Below are positions 60,971 through 64,000 of a stretch of DNA of 64,000 bases, one piece after another. Origin of the DNA: Geothrix limicola (lineage in GTDB: Bacteria > Acidobacteriota > Holophagae > Holophagales > Holophagaceae). Both the position numbers and the translations under genes were made by a program. The DNA lies in assembly GCF_030268085.1 (NCBI RefSeq), contig NZ_BSDE01000007.1:124001-188000 (forward strand). The letters run 5' to 3'. The number at the start of each line of letters is the position of its first letter. Position 1 is the first letter of the stretch. The notes under the pieces are model-generated. The model did no database searches, was not told where the DNA came from, and saw nothing but the letters and a program-made list of their open reading frames with translations.

Positions 60971-62905
60971 TCACCTGTCGGGGAGGGGTGTTGAACCCGG
61001 GAAGCGCAGGGTGAAGCGGCTCCCCTGGCCGGTTTCGCTGTGCACCTCGATTTCCGCGCCGTGGGCCCGGGCGATGCCCTGGACCATGGCGAGCCCCAGG
61101 CCCGAGCCCCGGTCCGGGCCCTTGGTGGTGAAGAAGGGCGTGAACAGCTGATCCTTCACGTCCGGCGGGATGCCTTCCCCGCCATCCATGACGGCCAGGT
61201 AGGGCCGGCCGTCCGAGCCCTTTCCGGCTTCGAGGCGGAGAGGCCCGCCGCGGGGCATGGCGTCCCGTCCGTTGACGGCCAGGTTGAGCAGAACCTGCTC
61301 GAGCTGGAGCCGGTCCCCATGGATCCAGACGGGGTCCTGGGGCGGCACGACCTGGAGGGTCACCTGGGCGCCCAGCAGGGGTTCCAGCAGCGATCCCGAT
61401 TCCCTGAGCAGGGCTCCCAGTTCGATGGGGCCGGGATCTTCCTCCACGGGCCTCCCGATGGTCAGGAGGGCGCGCAGGAATCCTCGGCCGCGCCGGAGCG
61501 CGGAGGAGGCCAGGTCCAGGCTCCGCGTACGGAGATCTTCCGGGAGGCTCGGATCCTGGGCCATCTCCAGATTGGCGCCGACGGCAGAAAGCAGGTTGCC
61601 GAGATCATGGGCCACCCCGGCGGCGAGGGTGCCGATCATTTCGCGGCGCTGGGCCACGCGCAGGTGGCCTTCCAGGCTCGATCGCTCCTCGAGGGCGAGG
61701 GAGGCCACCCGCAGGGTCTTGGCGAGGTTCTGGACTTCGGCGATGGGGGTTTCGGGGCTGACGATGACGTGGCCTTCCACGAGGGCTTCCGCCTGGGCGG
61801 CCAGCCTTTCCAGGGGTTCGGCGATCTGGCGGCTGCTCCAGGCCATGCGCCACGCCAGGAAAGCCAGGGCGCCCAGGCTGAGGACCAGGGTGGCCAGGGC
61901 CACCCTCCGGGGTTCACGAAGCAGATCCTCTTCGGGAATGGCGGCGAGGATCTCCCAGTCCAGGCCCCCGTCCAGCCTGAATCGGCGCCGCTGCACGAGG
62001 AAGGTTTCCCGCCCCACCTTGATCTGGGGCCAGGAGCCGGCGCGGTCGGCGCGTTCGACCCGGTGGACCGCCGCGGGAATGGGGTGCCGCAGGGGATCCA
62101 GGGGCTCGGGCTTCAGGGCGCGGGAGTGGTCAGGCGGCGAGGGTGACCCCTCCTGTTCCGGGGGGACGAGCAGGCGACCATCCCCATCCAGGACGGCGAG
62201 CCGTGTGCCTTCCGTGGGCTTGGCCTCCCTCAACCAGGGCTGGATGTCGCCCAGCACCAGGTCCACGCCCAGTACGCCGAGCGGCCGGTCTCCCTGGGAC
62301 ACGGGGATGGTGTAGGTGAATCCGAAGCCGACCTTGCCCAGAAAGGGATAGGGCGGCGTCCAACTGCCCCGGGTCTCCTTCAGGCCCTGCAGGACCCAGG
62401 GACGCAACCTCCAGTCCGGTGGTGCCGCCGGATCCGGCTCGGTCCGGATCAGGCGGCCCTGCTCGTCCCACAGGTGGATCAGGCGCTGCGGAAGACCACC
62501 CTCGACGTGGGTTCCACGGGTGATCCACAAGTTCTGATACTCGGCTTCGGGGGTGTTGGCGGCGGAGGCCTGGCCATCCGGCAGCACGAAGGTCAGGTTC
62601 GACAGGCCGGGGCGGCTGCGCAGCTCGGCCAGCAGCTGTTGTTCCCCCGCGAGCGTATCCATGGGCGCCAGCTGGCCCAGCCGGCCCATCTGGGCGAGGG
62701 CCTCGCCGGTGCGGACGGCCTCGTTGAGGCTGCGCTTCAGCCGCCGCTCGACATCACTCAATCCCATCTCGGCCCGAGTCTTGGCTTGGGAAATCATGAT
62801 GGCCCGGGCTCCGGACCAACCCACCCCGGCCAGCCCCAGCCCTCCCAGGCCCACGATCAATAGGCTTTCTCGAAGCAGCAGGCGGCGGAGCGGGAGCGGA
62901 TCCAT
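60971..62905 (-). CDS. Cache-domain sensor histidine kinase
   Basis: This 644-aa protein has an N-terminal membrane helix (LLIVGLGGLGLAGVGWSGA), a periplasmic dCache-type sensor (about 55-330; VGFGFTYTIPVSQGDRPLGV is a typical Cache strand), a second helix (VALATLVLSLGALAFLAW), HAMP, then the kinase with H-box AAGVAHDLGNLLSAVGANLE and ATPase GSGLGLAMVQGIA. The HDLGN box matches NtrB/HPK4-like kinases. There is no receiver and no adjacent regulator. It is divergent from ispH. Confidence 0.9.
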   Translation of the reverse strand: MDPLPLRRLLLRESLLIVGLGGLGLAGVGWSGARAIMISQAKTRAEMGLSDVERRLKRSLNEAVRTGEALAQMGRLGQLAPMDTLAGEQQLLAELRSRPGLSNLTFVLPDGQASAANTPEAEYQNLWITRGTHVEGGLPQRLIHLWDEQGRLIRTEPDPAAPPDWRLRPWVLQGLKETRGSWTPPYPFLGKVGFGFTYTIPVSQGDRPLGVLGVDLVLGDIQPWLREAKPTEGTRLAVLDGDGRLLVPPEQEGSPSPPDHSRALKPEPLDPLRHPIPAAVHRVERADRAGSWPQIKVGRETFLVQRRRFRLDGGLDWEILAAIPEEDLLREPRRVALATLVLSLGALAFLAWRMAWSSRQIAEPLERLAAQAEALVEGHVIVSPETPIAEVQNLAKTLRVASLALEERSSLEGHLRVAQRREMIGTLAAGVAHDLGNLLSAVGANLEMAQDPSLPEDLRTRSLDLASSALRRGRGFLRALLTIGRPVEEDPGPIELGALLRESGSLLEPLLGAQVTLQVVPPQDPVWIHGDRLQLEQVLLNLAVNGRDAMPRGGPLRLEAGKGSDGRPYLAVMDGGEGIPPDVKDQLFTPFFTTKGPDRGSGLGLAMVQGIARAHGAEIEVHSETGQGSRFTLRFPGSTPLPDR

Positions 62906-62962
62906 GGCAACCTTCCTCGCTTCGGCAGGAAGGAGGGGACCTATGAGGAACGCCTTTGGGAT

Positions 62963-62983
62963 CGGATCTCCGGCCGAGATCCG
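62963..62983. promoter_or_regulatory. Inverted repeat 1 upstream of ispH
   Basis: CGGATCTC-CGGCC-GAGATCCG, perfect 8-bp arms with a 5-nt spacer, in the divergent kinase/ispH gap. Possible operator. Confidence 0.4.
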
Positions 62984-63006
62984 TGCACCCGTGCGGACCT
63001 GGAGGT

Positions 63007-63054
63007 ATGATGAATAACCTGACCAACCAGGTCAGGATTGTGGGGCTGCCATGA
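63007..63054 (+). CDS. Possible 15-aa leader peptide coupled to ispH
   Basis: GGAGGT is followed by ATG ATG at 63007-63012, reading MMNNLTNQVRIVGLP and ending in TGA that overlaps the ispH ATG (ATGA). The ribosome site here is stronger than the one directly before ispH, so coupling is plausible. An inverted repeat, CCTGACC-AACCA-GGTCAGG (63018-63036), lies inside. Confidence 0.35.
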   Translation: MMNNLTNQVRIVGLP

Positions 63055-64000
63055 AGGTGATCGTCGCCAAGACCGCTGGGTTCTGCTGGGGCGTCAAGCG
63101 CGCCATGGACGCGGTCCTGGAGGCCTCGGTGCGCAACGACGGGCGCACGGTGCAGACGCTGGGTCCGCTCATCCACAATCCCCAGGCCCTCGACCTCATC
63201 GGCAAGCGAGGCGTGGCCGTGGCCGAGGCGCCGGACAAGGTGCAGAACGGCACGGTGGTGATCCGCGCCCACGGTATTCCCATCCAGGATCTGCGCGGCC
63301 TGAAGGAGCGCCAGGCCAAGGGCGAGCTGAAGATCGTCAACGCCACCTGTCCCGAGGTGGCCAAGGTCCATAACAAGATCAAGAAATGGAGCCCCAAGGG
63401 CTATTTCACCGTGATCCTGGGCAGCCACGGCCACGCCGAAAGCGTGGCCCACCGCAGCTTCGCGGACAGCGGCTCGGTCATCGTGTCGAACATGGCCGAA
63501 GCCGAGGCGCTCACCGACGAGCAACTGAAGAAGGTGCTGGTGGTGGCCCAGACCACCTTCACCGTGAAGGACTACCACGCGATCACGGACTACATCCGCA
63601 CCCGCGCGGGCGATGCGGTCTTCGAGAACACCATCTGCGAAGACACCTGGATGCGCCAGGACGAGGCCAAGGAGCTGGCGCGGACGGTGGACACGGTGAT
63701 CGTCGTGGGCGGCAAGGCCTCCAGCAACACGAAACATCTGGCCGAACTGGCCCACCACTACGGCAAGCCCGTGCAGTACGTCGAAACCGCCGCGGAACTC
63801 GATCTCAGTGGGTTCACGGGGAAGGAGACCGTGGGCGTGCTCGCGGGCGCCTCCACCCCGACTTGGCTGGTGGACGAGGTGGTGGACGTGATGGAGCAGC
63901 TGGGCGACGGCCCCAGCCGCTGGCGCAGCTTCATGCAGGCGGCCTTCGGCAGTTCCTCGCTGATGGCCGTCGGCGCGGGCCTGATGACCCTGGGCGTGCA
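63051..64000 (+). CDS. ispH: 4-hydroxy-3-methylbut-2-enyl diphosphate reductase (partial, runs off the window)
   Basis: The 316 visible residues begin MKVIVAKTAGFCWGVKRAMD with the first Fe-S cysteine, then VNATCPEVAKVH and ENTICEDTWMRQDEA with the other two. The AHGIP motif and TTFTVKDY loop are present. The enzyme makes IPP and DMAPP in the MEP pathway. The IspH domain ends near residue 290, but the frame continues into AAFGSSSLMAVGAGLMTLGV, the start of a hydrophobic segment, so an extra membrane domain may follow. The start is ATG 63051. Confidence 0.9.
   Translation, partial: MKVIVAKTAGFCWGVKRAMDAVLEASVRNDGRTVQTLGPLIHNPQALDLIGKRGVAVAEAPDKVQNGTVVIRAHGIPIQDLRGLKERQAKGELKIVNATCPEVAKVHNKIKKWSPKGYFTVILGSHGHAESVAHRSFADSGSVIVSNMAEAEALTDEQLKKVLVVAQTTFTVKDYHAITDYIRTRAGDAVFENTICEDTWMRQDEAKELARTVDTVIVVGGKASSNTKHLAELAHHYGKPVQYVETAAELDLSGFTGKETVGVLAGASTPTWLVDEVVDVMEQLGDGPSRWRSFMQAAFGSSSLMAVGAGLMTLGV

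Overview
This 64 kb window is GC-rich chromosomal DNA, densely packed with genes on both strands. It has short intergenic gaps, many ATGA or GTGA stop-start overlaps and frequent GTG/TTG starts. I see no insertion sequence, phage, integrase, CRISPR array or rRNA. The gene content suggests a free-living, motile or surface-gliding, respiratory, diderm bacterium: 2-oxoacid:ferredoxin oxidoreductase, quinol-type nitric oxide reductase, an MglA-like GTPase, TonB receptor, chemoreceptors and many large PAS-type sensor kinases. A member of Acidobacteriota, class Holophagae (Geothrix/Holophaga type), fits best. That placement is inferred from overall gene character and no search was run.

Layout. 1-10 kb: a partial unknown gene, tRNA-Ala(CGC), korAB, lexA, an isocitrate/isopropylmalate dehydrogenase family enzyme, a secreted peroxiredoxin, an MglA-like GTPase with a long tail, a LolA-like protein, a HAD phosphatase and ppa. 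10-19.6 kb: a TonB receptor with a YfiR-like partner, then a leftward series of five genes joined by overlapping or abutting stop and start codons (MFS transporter, hutH, HD hydrolase, HEAT-repeat protein, histidine kinase). 19.6-34 kb: a multi-PAS hybrid kinase behind an ABC exporter, ispE, a thioesterase, a GNAT, a PEGA/HExxH lipoprotein, map, a coupled cassette of unknown proteins, a TMEM175-type channel and a DUF3187 outer-membrane protein. 34-46 kb: an HxlR regulator, an Lrp/AsnC regulator divergent from a gamma-lyase-type PLP enzyme, recG, an Aer-like chemoreceptor, a propeller-type sensor kinase, LysR, coaD and ddl. 46-64 kb: an orphan flagellar-rod-like protein; an envelope operon (degenerate S41 protease, YibQ-type deacetylase, class D beta-lactamase); a CLC-type anion transporter; an anti-sigma ATPase; norZ; two small secreted paralogues; a PilZ protein; ppc; a chemoreceptor; a Cache-domain kinase; and the start of ispH.

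The most striking structure is at 49452-49500. The last codons of the class D beta-lactamase gene double as a complete fluoride (crcB-type) riboswitch aptamer for the following CLC gene, which itself has fluoride-type CLC features. The aptamer's pseudoknot strand overlaps an 8-bp hairpin that displays the CLC Shine-Dalgarno sequence in its loop, which suggests a translational switch. Other notable points are an S41 homologue that lacks both catalytic residues, a tandem pair of secreted CPVTG/CPVCG proteins in which one copy has apparently lost its stop through a 1-nt change, candidate leaderless promoters at lexA and ddl, and small coupled upstream ORFs before ddl and ispH.
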